In this document: in pieces, positions 46,944 to 54,619 of the stretch | Numbering within the stretch: position 1 is the stretch's first letter | Layout of the letters: every line of letters starts with the position of its first letter | Source: Pseudovibrio axinellae | Lineage (GTDB): Bacteria > Pseudomonadota > Alphaproteobacteria > Rhizobiales > Stappiaceae | DNA: 64,000 nucleotides | Assembly: GCF_900110875.1 (NCBI RefSeq) | Contig: NZ_FOFM01000004.1 | Span: 186,001 to 250,000, forward strand | Reading direction: 5' to 3' | Made by a program: the position numbers and the translations under genes | Notes under the pieces: model-generated | Database searches by the model: none | What the model saw: the letters and a program-made list of their open reading frames with translations, nothing else | Told to the model about the DNA's origin: nothing

Positions 46944-47684
46944 TTAGTGTTGTGTATACCGCACGACGAAATTGCGCAGCATGTGCGCTGGGGCCGTTAC
47001 ATCCTCCCGGCGTGCAGAGGCAAGGAGGTCTTTGATTTCGCTGGGTTTAAAGTAGCTGTGGTCTTTGTACACATTTAGGCGAACTTCCAGGCCTGCGCTA
47101 TCAAGCTCTGGATGGAACTGCGTTGCATAGACGTTTTTGCCATGACGGATGATCTGGAACGGGCATGCTGGGGAACTTGCCAGATGTATGCAATTAGGTG
47201 GTAAATCTTGTAGTGCTTCCTTATGGCAAACGTAGGTCTTAAAAGAGGTCGGCATGGTTGAGAGAAGGGGGTCGGAGCGCCCCTCCTGAGTGAGTGTGCA
47301 AGTCACAGCGGCGGGTTTTTCACCATACTTTGCTTTGCTGACCTCCCCGCCAAGAAAATGACCAAGAATGCCAATGCCGTAGCAACACCCAAGCAGAGGA
47401 AAATCGGTTCGGACTACGTCTGGCATCAGAGCTAGAGCAGCAGATTCGCAGCGCTGGTCGATTAGAGACTTCTTTTCATGAGGATCACTGACGCAACCTG
47501 GGCCTCCACCTAAAATTACACCTGAATATTGACCAAGGTCGATTTGGGGAGGTTTTTGAAGTTGATCCAGCCGCACGCGGTGAGTTTGGTGCGCTTTCAG
47601 CCCGGATTTGGCTAGAATAGCGAGGTATTCTCCATCAGAGGCATCGGTTTCAGGGCGCAGTTGCAATATCAGAAACGGCTTCAT
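46944..47684 (-). CDS. class I glutamine amidotransferase (GMP synthase-like)
   Basis: A stand-alone glutaminase-type domain of 246 residues, resembling the gamma-glutamyl hydrolase/GuaA-N group. The oxyanion and nucleophile region is GVILGGGPGCVSDP then LLGCCYGIGILGHFLGG with Cys101, and the catalytic His-Glu pair is in YATQFHPELD. There is no ATP-pyrophosphatase domain, so it is not GMP synthase itself. I choose ATG 47684, giving the start MKPFLILQLRPETDA typical of the family; the longer frame from 47726 adds unlikely residues. Substrate unknown; it stands alone next to tRNA-Cys. Confidence 0.85.
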   Translation of the reverse strand: MKPFLILQLRPETDASDGEYLAILAKSGLKAHQTHRVRLDQLQKPPQIDLGQYSGVILGGGPGCVSDPHEKKSLIDQRCESAALALMPDVVRTDFPLLGCCYGIGILGHFLGGEVSKAKYGEKPAAVTCTLTQEGRSDPLLSTMPTSFKTYVCHKEALQDLPPNCIHLASSPACPFQIIRHGKNVYATQFHPELDSAGLEVRLNVYKDHSYFKPSEIKDLLASARREDVTAPAHMLRNFVVRYTQH

Positions 47685-48017
47685 TTTATCGCGATCCCAA
47701 CAGATTTGCTGAGCGTAATGGACCACAGGATGCTTTTAGGTTCAAGGGCTATCAGGTTTGCTCATCGGAAGAGTCAATGAGAGAGCCATCTGGTCCCCTT
47801 TAGAGCGCGAGTTGTCGCCTGCTTTGTTAGCGCTTGGGGTGCAAAGGTTCTATGCTGTTAGTGGAAAGCGCGGTAATGCACAGTACGACCATGCAGGTGC
47901 AAGGCATGTTGACTAATCGCCTTAAGATTCAAGAAGGGGAAAAAGATTGTTCGGCTGTGCTGCGCTACTGACATGATGCCCGCGCGGCTGACGAAATATG
48001 AAACATTTTGGGAAAGT
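47685..48017. other. intergenic region between the amidotransferase gene and tRNA-Cys
   Basis: About 330 bases with no gene that I can support. This is the 3' side of tRNA-Cys, where integrative elements usually insert, but no repeat of the tRNA 3' end was found here or near the phage remnant on the other side. Confidence 0.3.
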
Positions 48018-48091
48018 TGGAGGCCTCTGCCGGAATCGAACCGGCGTACACGGATTTGCAATCCGCTGCGTCACCACTCCGCCAAGAGGCC
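48018..48091 (-). tRNA. tRNA-Cys (GCA)
   Basis: The minus strand folds as a cloverleaf: acceptor GGCCTCT / AGAGGCC, D-arm GGCGGAGTGGTGACGC, anticodon GCA in GATTGCAAATC, T-arm GGTTCGATTCC, CCA encoded. 74 bases. It borders the phage remnant on its 5' side. Confidence 0.97.
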
Positions 48092-48432
48092 AACAGTATG
48101 GTGTGGAACGGCTTTTCTGACATTTGAGCTTGATAGTCAAGCCGGTTATGCAACTTTCTCAGAAGTGTTTGGCAAAAGCTGTTTATAAACCGCTCTCTAG
48201 ATGTGGGTTCTCAAAGTATCAGGGGCGCAATTTGAGGAGGGTGAATATTTCGCAGTCCACTTATCCTCCACCCCTGCGATAAATGATAGTATTTCTATAG
48301 GCTGGGAAGTCGCGTAAGTGCCTCATGGAGAAGCGTCATAACGCGATGAACTTCAGGTGTCCAAATATCTGCAGCCTTTGGGCGGGGCGTTCCGGGGGTG
48401 TTCTCTTTTGACGACAACTAGAAAGCGGTAAT
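48092..48432. other. intergenic region before the DUF2793 gene
   Basis: About 340 bases. It contains the tRNA-Cys promoter region and a GC-rich stretch near 48385-48405 but no gene. A complementary pair GGAGGGTG (48236-48243) and CACCC-like (48270-48275) might pair, without a T-run. Confidence 0.3.
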
Positions 48433-49206
48433 ATGAGCAACACGGCACATTTAAACTTGCCGGTGATCGCGGCTGCGCAATCGCAAAAGCACGTCACACA
48501 CAACGAAGCCTTAGCGCTGATTGATTTACTGGTTCAACTCTCAGTGATTTCAAATAGTGTGGGTGAGCCGCCTGCAGATCCGGTTGAGGGCGCACGCTAT
48601 ATTGTACCAGCGGGCGCAACGGGCGCATTTGCTGGCTATGAAAACCAGATTGCCGCTTTTGATACAGGCGCATGGCGGTTTATTGCGCCGGGCACGGGCT
48701 GGTGTGCATGGGTTGAAAGCGCCGGGGGGATGCAGGTTCATTCTAATGGCGCATGGGGCCTCTTATCGGCTGTGGCCGGGCTTGGCATAGATCCGGGCAC
48801 GGGCGGGCTTGCCATTCAGCAAGAAAGAACCGTTTTAAGTGAAACGGATCACGGGGCACAAAGCCAGTTTGTCACCGTTGAAGAAGAGCTGAGCCTTGCA
48901 GGTAGCAGCGTTAACAGCACGGTTGTGATTCCTGATCGGGCATTTGTGTTTTGTGTCTCTTCGCGCACCGTGGAGGACGTCACCGGCGTGTGGCAATATC
49001 ATGTGGGCATTGCCGGGGAAGCTGAAAAATTCGGCGGGTATCTTGGGATTGCAGAAGGCTCCACCAATGCAGGCGTGATCGGGCCGCAAGCCTTTTATGC
49101 AGATACGCCGATTGTGATTTCAGCGCATGGCGACACTGGGGCGTTTGTAGGTGGCAAGGTTCGCATTGCCTTACATTATTTCTTGCCGGTGATTCCGCAG
49201 GAATAA
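48433..49206 (+). CDS. DUF2793-family phage-type protein
   Basis: A 257-residue protein whose N-terminal 100 residues match the DUF2793 pattern of alphaproteobacterial prophage tail regions: LNLPVIAAAQSQKHVTHNEAL, LVQLSVIS, PPADPVEGARYIVPAGATGAF and AFDTGAWRFIAPGTGWCAWV. The C-terminal half is beta-rich and Gly-rich (GIAGEAEKFGGYLGIAEGS), as in phage fibre or receptor-binding domains. The ATG at 48433 is a clear start. It is the left end of a phage-derived segment, but no portal, capsid or tail-tube gene remains in the window. Confidence 0.8.
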   Translation: MSNTAHLNLPVIAAAQSQKHVTHNEALALIDLLVQLSVISNSVGEPPADPVEGARYIVPAGATGAFAGYENQIAAFDTGAWRFIAPGTGWCAWVESAGGMQVHSNGAWGLLSAVAGLGIDPGTGGLAIQQERTVLSETDHGAQSQFVTVEEELSLAGSSVNSTVVIPDRAFVFCVSSRTVEDVTGVWQYHVGIAGEAEKFGGYLGIAEGSTNAGVIGPQAFYADTPIVISAHGDTGAFVGGKVRIALHYFLPVIPQE

Positions 49207-49312
49207 GTTGTATTTCTCGAAATATGACCGAGGCATACTAAAATATGTTGAACAGATGATGTACAGGCAGTTATCAATGGTATGTGATAGCTGGATAGCT
49301 TGGGAGGGAGAA

Positions 49313-49714
49313 TTGCTGCATCACGTTGAGATCTATGTTTCTGATATTGAACGTAGTCATGCGTTTTGGAAACCGCTGTTTTCCCTTGCTGGCTATAAGG
49401 AAAGTGGGCGGTGGGGTGATGGCTTTACTTTTGAGAGCAGTAAGGGGGCTTACCTCACATTTGTGCAGGTTGCAGAGAAGTACGCGATACATCCTTATCA
49501 CCGCTGTGGTGTTGGTTTGAATCACCTCGCATTTTCAGTGGTTGATCGAGCACGGGTAGATAGAATTCGGACTCATTGCTTGGAGTTGGATATCCCACTA
49601 CTTTATGAGGATCGCTACCCTTTTGCTAATGGCGGAACAGATTACTATGCTGTGTTTCTTGAAGATCCCGACCGGATCAAAATCGAATTTGTCGCAAGAT
49701 CAAGCGATAGATAA
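49313..49714 (+). CDS. VOC-family (glyoxalase/dioxygenase superfamily) protein
   Basis: A small beta-alpha-beta-beta-beta metalloenzyme-like protein. The domain runs from HHVEIYVSDIERSHAFWKPLF through VGLNHLAFSVVDRARVDRI to DYYAVFLEDPDRIKIEFVA, matching the VOC pattern with potential metal ligands His (HHVEI), His (NHLAF) and Glu (KIEFV). I favour TTG 49313 with GGGAGG five bases before; the frame itself opens at TTG 49208, with an unrelated leader. The substrate is unknown. It lies between two phage-type genes and may be a cargo (moron) gene or an insertion in the remnant. Confidence 0.8.
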   Translation: MLHHVEIYVSDIERSHAFWKPLFSLAGYKESGRWGDGFTFESSKGAYLTFVQVAEKYAIHPYHRCGVGLNHLAFSVVDRARVDRIRTHCLELDIPLLYEDRYPFANGGTDYYAVFLEDPDRIKIEFVARSSDR

Positions 49715-49748
49715 ACAAAGTTGATGGATTGACAACGATTCTCTGACT

Positions 49749-49770
49749 GGCCGCTTAGCGGCTTTTTTTG
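49749..49770 (+). terminator. terminator after the VOC gene
   Basis: GCCGC-TTA-GCGGC stem followed by seven T, 36 bases after the VOC stop. A second weak hairpin (CGGGGGC / GCTCCCG near 49778-49796) with T-run follows directly, just before the endolysin ribosome site. Confidence 0.65.
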
Positions 49771-49816
49771 TATCTACCGGGGGCCTTTGGCTCCCGTTTT
49801 TCGTTAGGGGGCAGGC

Positions 49817-50593
49817 ATGAAAGATACCTTTCAATTGATTGTCTTGGACTTGCTTGGAAGTGAGGGCGGGTTTGCAAACAGATCGCGCAAAGCAGATCCG
49901 GGCGGCCCAACCAATTTGGGCATTACGCAGGCGATTTTGGAGGCCTGGCGCGGTCGTCCTGTGAGTGTGGAGGAGGTCAAAAACTTAAGCCGTGAGGAGG
50001 CTTTGAAGATCTACCGCGCGCAATACTGGGATAGCGTGAAGGGCGATCAGTTGCCGCGTGGGCTCGATTATGCCGTGTTTGACTTTGCGGTGAATTCGGG
50101 GCCTGTACGGGCCGCAAAGACCTTGCAGAAAATCCTTAAGGTCAAGGTTGATGGGGTTATCGGCCTGAAAACATTGCGAGCTGTAAAGGCGCACACTGTT
50201 ACGTCTTTGATTAACCTGCTTTGCGCTGCGCGCCTCAAATTCATGAAACGGCTGAAGAACTGGCAGTTTAATAAAAATGGCTGGTCGCGGCGTGTGCGCC
50301 ATGTGCAGGAAAGATCTTTAGAGCTTGCCAGCAACGTAACTCTAAAACGTGCGCCAATGCCTGTTTTGGATGCGCAGGTAAACGAGCAGGGGGCCAAAGC
50401 GCTTGACGAAGAAACCAGCGCGTTTAGTGCATGGCTTAGCCCTGACGGGATCACTCGTGCAAGCATGGCAGCTTCTGGCTTGTCTGGCATTTTAGCTGGT
50501 TCCGGCCCTCTGCAATGGGCCTTTGCGCTTGCTCTGGTGGTAAGCGTTGGGGTTGCCGGTTATCTGCTGATTACCAAAGAGCGGGCGGCTTGA
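49817..50593 (+). CDS. GH108 endolysin (N-acetylmuramidase-like) with C-terminal membrane segment
   Basis: A phage-type muramidase of 258 residues. The N-terminal GH108 domain has the catalytic Glu16 in SEGGFANRSRKADPGGPTNLG and GITQAILEAWRG. Next come YWDSVKGDQLPRGLDYAVFDFAVNSG and a PG_binding_3-type stretch KVKVDGVIGLKTLRAV. The C-terminal 25 residues form a hydrophobic helix (FALALVVSVGVAGYLLI) that would anchor the enzyme in the membrane; such an arrangement is unusual for a soluble endolysin but known among SAR-like or anchored variants. GGGGG lies upstream of ATG 49817. Directly followed by the spanin-like gene, which marks a lysis cassette. Confidence 0.9.
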   Translation: MKDTFQLIVLDLLGSEGGFANRSRKADPGGPTNLGITQAILEAWRGRPVSVEEVKNLSREEALKIYRAQYWDSVKGDQLPRGLDYAVFDFAVNSGPVRAAKTLQKILKVKVDGVIGLKTLRAVKAHTVTSLINLLCAARLKFMKRLKNWQFNKNGWSRRVRHVQERSLELASNVTLKRAPMPVLDAQVNEQGAKALDEETSAFSAWLSPDGITRASMAASGLSGILAGSGPLQWAFALALVVSVGVAGYLLITKERAA

Positions 50594-50594
50594 T

Positions 50595-50885
50595 ATGGGA
50601 GCCGCTCTATCATTCTTGATTGGCACAAAAGCAGGGCGGGCGGTTGCGGCCGTTCTGCTTTTGTTGGTGCTTGCGGTCATTGCTTATCACCAGATCAAGC
50701 AAGGAGCGTTTATCGAGGCAGAGCATGAGGCTTTGCAAGGGACTGTGAACGCGGAACGGGAAAGGACGCAGGATGATGCCTATTTGCAGGGCCTTGAAGA
50801 TTACAATTTGTGTCTTGAGTACCTTCGCAATTCCGGGATGCAACACACTGAGTGCGAACAATTGCGCGGGGTTCACAAAGAATAA
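50595..50885 (+). CDS. inner-membrane spanin-like (Rz-type) small protein
   Basis: The 96-residue product begins one base after the endolysin stop. It has one N-terminal transmembrane helix (about 13-32, VAAVLLLLVLAVIAY) and then a charged, helix-forming periplasmic part rich in Glu and Gln, with cysteines near the end (CLEYL, TECEQL). That layout, a single membrane anchor followed by a coiled periplasmic stretch, is the layout of phage Rz (i-spanin). Assignment rests on position and topology; I have no sequence-family proof. A second copy in decay lies at 51438-51692. Confidence 0.6.
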   Translation: MGAALSFLIGTKAGRAVAAVLLLLVLAVIAYHQIKQGAFIEAEHEALQGTVNAERERTQDDAYLQGLEDYNLCLEYLRNSGMQHTECEQLRGVHKE

Positions 50886-50991
50886 CCTTAGCGCGGCCGG
50901 GTTTGTTGCTTTAGTGAAGGCTGACCGCGCTGGGGCTGAGCGGGTAAGTGCTAATGACCGAAACGGACAGAGGCAGGGCTGTTGGAAATGA
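50773..50991 (+). CDS. possible embedded Rz1-like lipoprotein frame overlapping the spanin gene
   Basis: A 72-codon frame in another register begins inside the 3' part of the spanin-like gene at ATG 50773 (preceded by AAGGACGCAGG) and continues past its stop. It starts MMPICRALKITICVLST and reaches FAIPGCNTL, a short lipoprotein-type signal with Cys23 at the cleavage position. In lambda-like phages the outer-membrane spanin Rz1 is coded this way inside Rz. The lipobox has Pro at -2, which is not ideal, and the mature part is not Pro-rich, so this is a suggestion, not a firm call. Confidence 0.35.
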   Translation: MMPICRALKITICVLSTFAIPGCNTLSANNCAGFTKNNLSAAGFVALVKADRAGAERVSANDRNGQRQGCWK

Positions 50992-51137
50992 CGGATTTTA
51001 TTTTAGAGATATTCCACCGCCTGCAACTTTGAAAAACGGCAATCATTTTTGTTTTTGCCTTGATTGGTGCGTTGCTTCAAGAGGCAGGTTTTTGGCAATG
51101 AGTGGTTGCAATATCATGGCGTTTACGCTGGTTTCTC

Positions 51138-51371
51138 CTAGGCATTATTTGCATAGGGGAACTCTGGTGGCCGGTATCCGTTTAGCATCCATTCGAGCAC
51201 ACGGCAGGCGATGGGATTAGGCGGTCGCTTGCCACTTGTGTCCTCCCATCTGCGAACAGTGTGTTGATCAGTGTTTAAGATGCGACCTAGATCGCGCTGA
51301 GATAATTCTAGCTTTAACCGCGTTGCCTTGAATTCTGCCGGAGACATTGATTTACTCGCCTGCTTTGCCAT
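51138..51371 (-). CDS. XRE-like helix-turn-helix protein
   Basis: A short DNA-binding protein of 77 residues from ATG 51371. The central stretch SPAEFKATRLKLELSQRDLG plus ILNTDQHTVRRWEDTSGKRPP forms a classic helix-turn-helix, with the recognition helix around DQHTVRRWE. A C-terminal part (ACRVLEWMLNGYRPPEFP) follows. The longer frame from 51422 includes cysteines and may be artefact. Lying on the opposite strand between the working and the decayed spanin copies, it may be a leftover phage regulator, or a fragment of a larger toxin-antitoxin regulator. Confidence 0.7.
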   Translation of the reverse strand: MAKQASKSMSPAEFKATRLKLELSQRDLGRILNTDQHTVRRWEDTSGKRPPNPIACRVLEWMLNGYRPPEFPYANNA

Positions 51372-51437
51372 TTGTCTCAGCATAGGGCGGCCGCAATGAG
51401 TGGTACAGCTATGAAAGTTCATGTTTAAGCCTTTTGC

Positions 51438-51692
51438 AGTTATCCGTTAAGTCGGGTGGTTGGGGGGCTTCTACTTCACACTTGGTGAGCGCAGGAGCAG
51501 AGCGCGCGCGGACCTTCTGCTTTTTTTGATCGTTATGGCTTACATCAAATCGGGTAGTCGGCGTTTGAAGATGTTGCGCAAGAAAACGTTACAGCGGAAG
51601 GCGAAAGGAAGAAGAACGACGCCTATTTGCAGGGCTTCAGGGGTTTCTGTGATGTTTTGGGGGCGATCGAATTTTACTCCGGGGAGCATTGA
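51438..51692 (+). pseudogene. decayed second copy of the endolysin tail and spanin-like gene
   Basis: Bases 51438-51692 align with the 3' end of the endolysin and the spanin-like gene at 50560-50850. At protein level one frame reads LHQIG-stop-SAFEDVAQENVTAEGER then KKNDAYLQGF, against YHQIKQGAF and TVNAERERTQDDAYLQGL in the intact gene. A TAG stop replaces a Lys/Gln codon and a frameshift separates this from the membrane-helix part, which reads LLLFLIVMAYIKSG in another frame. The embedded Rz1-like frame is also lost (PICRA is kept, the lipobox is not). It is a duplicated lysis segment in decay. Confidence 0.75.
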
Positions 51693-51914
51693 TGTATAGG
51701 GTTCTGAAAACTATCAGGAATAATTGAGAGCTTGGGTGCTTTATCGTGTCTCCTCTGTTCGCGACCGTTGAAAAAGATTGTATTTGTGCTCCAAAATTCA
51801 AAAATGGAAAAACAACAGAGGGTACTCTTTACTTTTAAGCATGTGGCAGCTTGTGTTTACGGCGGTTGAGCGATATTTCTCAGCCAAAGAATCTTGCGAG
51901 ACAGTGAGGACAGG

Positions 51915-52574
51915 ATGGTCAATTTCGCGGAACAAAGAACTCTGATGGTCGACAATCAGCTGCGGACCAATGATATTACGGATCTGCGCATTATTGGCGC
52001 CATGGGTAAGGTGCCTCGCGAAAAGTTCGTTCCTGAAAAGTTTCAGGAATTGGCCTATATCGACGAAGACGTTTGTGTTGATGACGGCGGTGAGCGAAAA
52101 ATGCTCAAGCCACACATTTTCGGTCGGCTTGTGCAGTTGGCTGAAATCTCAGACAAGGACGTTGTCCTGGTTGTGGGAGCTGCATCCGGTTACGGTGTTG
52201 CTGTTGTTTCTTATCTTGCTGAGTCTGTTGTTGGGTTAGAGGTTGACCTTGCTCTTTGCGAAGCGGCGTCTGCAAATCTTGAGCAGCTTGGTATCGAAAA
52301 TGCAGCTGTGATTGATGGTCAACTCAGTGATGGTTACGCAGCTGACGCGCCCTACGATGTTATCCTTGTGAATGGTTCAGTTGATGAGCTTCCAGAAGCC
52401 CTGACTTCCCAAATGAAAGAGGAGGGCCGCTTAGTTGTGGTTGAGGGTGAGGGGAACGCAGGCGTTGCTAAGCTCTATACCAAGTCTGGGGCCAATGTTA
52501 GTTCTCGATTTGCGTTTAACGCGCATGCAAGTGCGTTGCCGGGATTTGAAAAACCAGAAGTCTTTGAGTTTTAA
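51915..52574 (+). CDS. pcm: protein-L-isoaspartate O-methyltransferase family protein
   Basis: A SAM-dependent methyltransferase of 219 residues of the isoaspartate repair family. It has the family N-terminus RTLMVDNQLRTNDITD, the region VPREKFVPEKFQELAYIDED, and the Rossmann motif VVLVVGAASGYGVAVVSY (the usual GTGSGY is here GAASGY) followed by VGLEVD. ATG 51915 has GAGGACAGG upstream; the frame opens seven codons earlier. Located directly upstream of tolC, as in many alphaproteobacteria. The changed glycine motif means that catalysis is likely but not assured; alphaproteobacterial copies of this kind are often annotated only at family level. Confidence 0.85.
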   Translation: MVNFAEQRTLMVDNQLRTNDITDLRIIGAMGKVPREKFVPEKFQELAYIDEDVCVDDGGERKMLKPHIFGRLVQLAEISDKDVVLVVGAASGYGVAVVSYLAESVVGLEVDLALCEAASANLEQLGIENAAVIDGQLSDGYAADAPYDVILVNGSVDELPEALTSQMKEEGRLVVVEGEGNAGVAKLYTKSGANVSSRFAFNAHASALPGFEKPEVFEF

Positions 52575-52598
52575 AAGCGCCATAAATTCAGAGTGCTT

Positions 52599-52626
52599 AA
52601 GGCGGGAGGTGACTTTCGCCTTTTTT
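52599..52626 (+). terminator. terminator after pcm
   Basis: AAGGCG / CGCCTT stem with a 12-base loop followed by T6, about 25 bases past the stop. Suggests that tolC has its own promoter. Confidence 0.7.
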
Positions 52627-53033
52627 GCTTTAGAGAGAAGTTGTGTAAAACAGCTCTGTACCCTGAAAAGTGATACGGATTACATCTTTTTAAACCGACT
52701 CAGGTTAGTGAGTAAATCTTCCTTTCGACCATTATTAAGCTGGTGGTAGCTACGCATGTTCTGCGATGTTGTAGAGATATCCACGTCTCAATCTTTGGCT
52801 GAAAAAACAGTAGTAAAATCTTAATGGTTCAATTACTGTAGCTTTTGGGGATTAAAACTCTGCGATCTGATTAAGTGAATGTTCCAAGGGGATGTTGCTG
52901 GTTCGGCGCAGAGATTATTTTTTTGCGGAAACGGTTTAATCGCCGGTTTTCGTGGACGCCGAATAAGGTATGCTTTCGGCGAAGGTGTTGGGTTTGCGGT
53001 TTGTTAGTTTGACCCTTGTTTGAGGCATAAAAA
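52627..53033. other. intergenic region upstream of tolC
   Basis: About 400 bases with no gene. Presumed tolC promoter. Short repeats are not evident; no operator recognised. Confidence 0.35.
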
Positions 53034-54401
53034 GTGGTTTCTCGGAAAACTTTAGCGGGTACAGTTGCTGTAATCAGTTTGATTGTAAGCGCTCAGGGCG
53101 CAAACGCTCTTTCAATGAAAGAAGCGTTGGCAGCGACCTATCAGAATAACCCGACATTGAATGCGTCGCGTGCACAGCTGCGTGTGACAGATGAAGGTGT
53201 CCCTCAGGCTTTGGCCGGATGGCGACCATCAATCATCGGTAGTGGTGAATACGGTTACCAGTGGCAAGAAGCTAATGGTCAAAACCGAAATCGAAATGAA
53301 TACTCTCTATCAGTGCAGGCTACTCAGCCGTTGTTTCGTGGGTTTAGAACAGTAAACTCCACGCGGCAGGCGGAATCTATTGTTCGCTCACAGCGCGAGG
53401 AGTTGAGAACAGCAGAACAAACAGCTCTCTTCCAAGCTGCTACAGCATATATGGACGTGATCCGCGATACCGCGCTGGTCTCGCTTCGTCGAAGCGATTT
53501 GAAGTTCCAGGAAGAGCAAGTTCGCGCCTCGAAAGACCGCTTTAATGTGGGCGAAGGTACACGAACCGATGTTTCTCAAGCTGAATCGGGAAGGGCGCGT
53601 GCGCAATCAGCTTTGAATACTGCGCTTGCAAACCTGAACACAAGTCGTGCGGTCTTTCGTCAGGTCATCGGTATTGACCCGAAGAATCTGAGCGCACGGA
53701 CAAATATTTCCAGCATGTTGCCGAGGAATGTGTCTTCAGCCATCTCTATTGGGCAAGAGGAGCATCCATCTATTCAGGCTGCTCAATTTTTGGTTGATGC
53801 TGCGCAATTTGCTGTGAAAACGAGTGAAGGTGTTCTTCTGCCTTCGGCAGATTTGCAGGGCACTCTTTCGTACGGTGATAACACTCTTCCAGGTGTTTCT
53901 GGGAAGCCGACGAAAACGGCATCGATCTTTGGTCGCGTGACTATTCCTATTTACCAAAATGGTAGTGAGTATTCTGTGGTGCGCCAGGCTAAGGAAGATC
54001 TGGGGCGTACGGAAATTCTGGTTGATGTGTCGCGAGATGGAATTCGTGCGCAGGCTATCTCTTCATGGGGCAATTTGAATGCTGCGATCGCGTCCATTAC
54101 GGCAGCTGAAGCTCAGGTTGCTGCCGCGCGGCTCGCTCTTGAAGGTGTGATTGAAGAGCAGCGTGTTGGCCAGCGGACAACGCTTGATGTTCTTGATACA
54201 CAGAGCGACTTGGTTGATGCGCGCGTAACCTTGGTAACCGCTCAGCGTGATCGTGTTGTTGCCGCTTACGCAGTGCTGTCTTCAGTTGGGCGCCTTGATT
54301 ATGATAACCTTGCCCTCAGTGGTGCGCGTTATGATCCGACTGAACATTATCGCTTGGTTCGCGATAAATGGATTGGCTTGCGGACACCAGATGGTCGCTA
54401 G
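53034..54401 (+). CDS. tolC: TolC-family outer-membrane efflux/secretion channel
   Basis: The outer-membrane trimeric channel used by RND/ABC efflux pumps and type I secretion. The 455-residue product starts at GTG 53034 with a signal peptide ending near SAQGANA, then LSMKEALAATYQNNPTLNASRAQLR, the TolC repeat start. Both outer-membrane factor repeats are seen, with EQTALFQAATAYMDVIRD, VGEGTRTDVSQAESGRARAQ, then the second-half VGQRTTLDVLDTQSDLVDARVTLV and VAAYAVLSSVGRLDYDNLAL. Length is usual. It is followed by a terminator and then the popZ-like gene. Confidence 0.95.
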   Translation: MVSRKTLAGTVAVISLIVSAQGANALSMKEALAATYQNNPTLNASRAQLRVTDEGVPQALAGWRPSIIGSGEYGYQWQEANGQNRNRNEYSLSVQATQPLFRGFRTVNSTRQAESIVRSQREELRTAEQTALFQAATAYMDVIRDTALVSLRRSDLKFQEEQVRASKDRFNVGEGTRTDVSQAESGRARAQSALNTALANLNTSRAVFRQVIGIDPKNLSARTNISSMLPRNVSSAISIGQEEHPSIQAAQFLVDAAQFAVKTSEGVLLPSADLQGTLSYGDNTLPGVSGKPTKTASIFGRVTIPIYQNGSEYSVVRQAKEDLGRTEILVDVSRDGIRAQAISSWGNLNAAIASITAAEAQVAAARLALEGVIEEQRVGQRTTLDVLDTQSDLVDARVTLVTAQRDRVVAAYAVLSSVGRLDYDNLALSGARYDPTEHYRLVRDKWIGLRTPDGR

Positions 54402-54426
54402 TCTTCATTGAGCATTCGTTTTTAGG

Positions 54427-54453
54427 AAGGGGGCATTCACTGCCCCTTTTTTG
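54427..54453 (+). terminator. terminator after tolC
   Basis: AAGGGGGCA / TGCCCCTTT stem with loop TTCAC followed by a run of T, 26 bases past the tolC stop. Confidence 0.85.
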
Positions 54454-54619
54454 TTGACTGTATCCTGTTGAATGTTGGTTTTCCTTGTGGGAATTGGGTT
54501 TTTGCTTCGTTTGTACCTGTTAGGTGAGGAGGCTTTCCTCTTATATTCTGGTAAGTATTTCTTAATGAAGTGAGTCGGGAAACCGTCGGATTAAACGCTA
54601 CTAGAAGTGGAGTAAATAC

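Noticed and set aside
48018-48091. tRNA-Cys as the phage attachment site
   Set aside because: The remnant lies on the 5' side of the tRNA, and no duplicate of the tRNA 3' end was found on the far side.
50948-51220. Plus-strand frame of 90 codons between the spanin and HTH genes
   Set aside because: No family features, overlaps the opposite HTH gene, and lacks a ribosome site.
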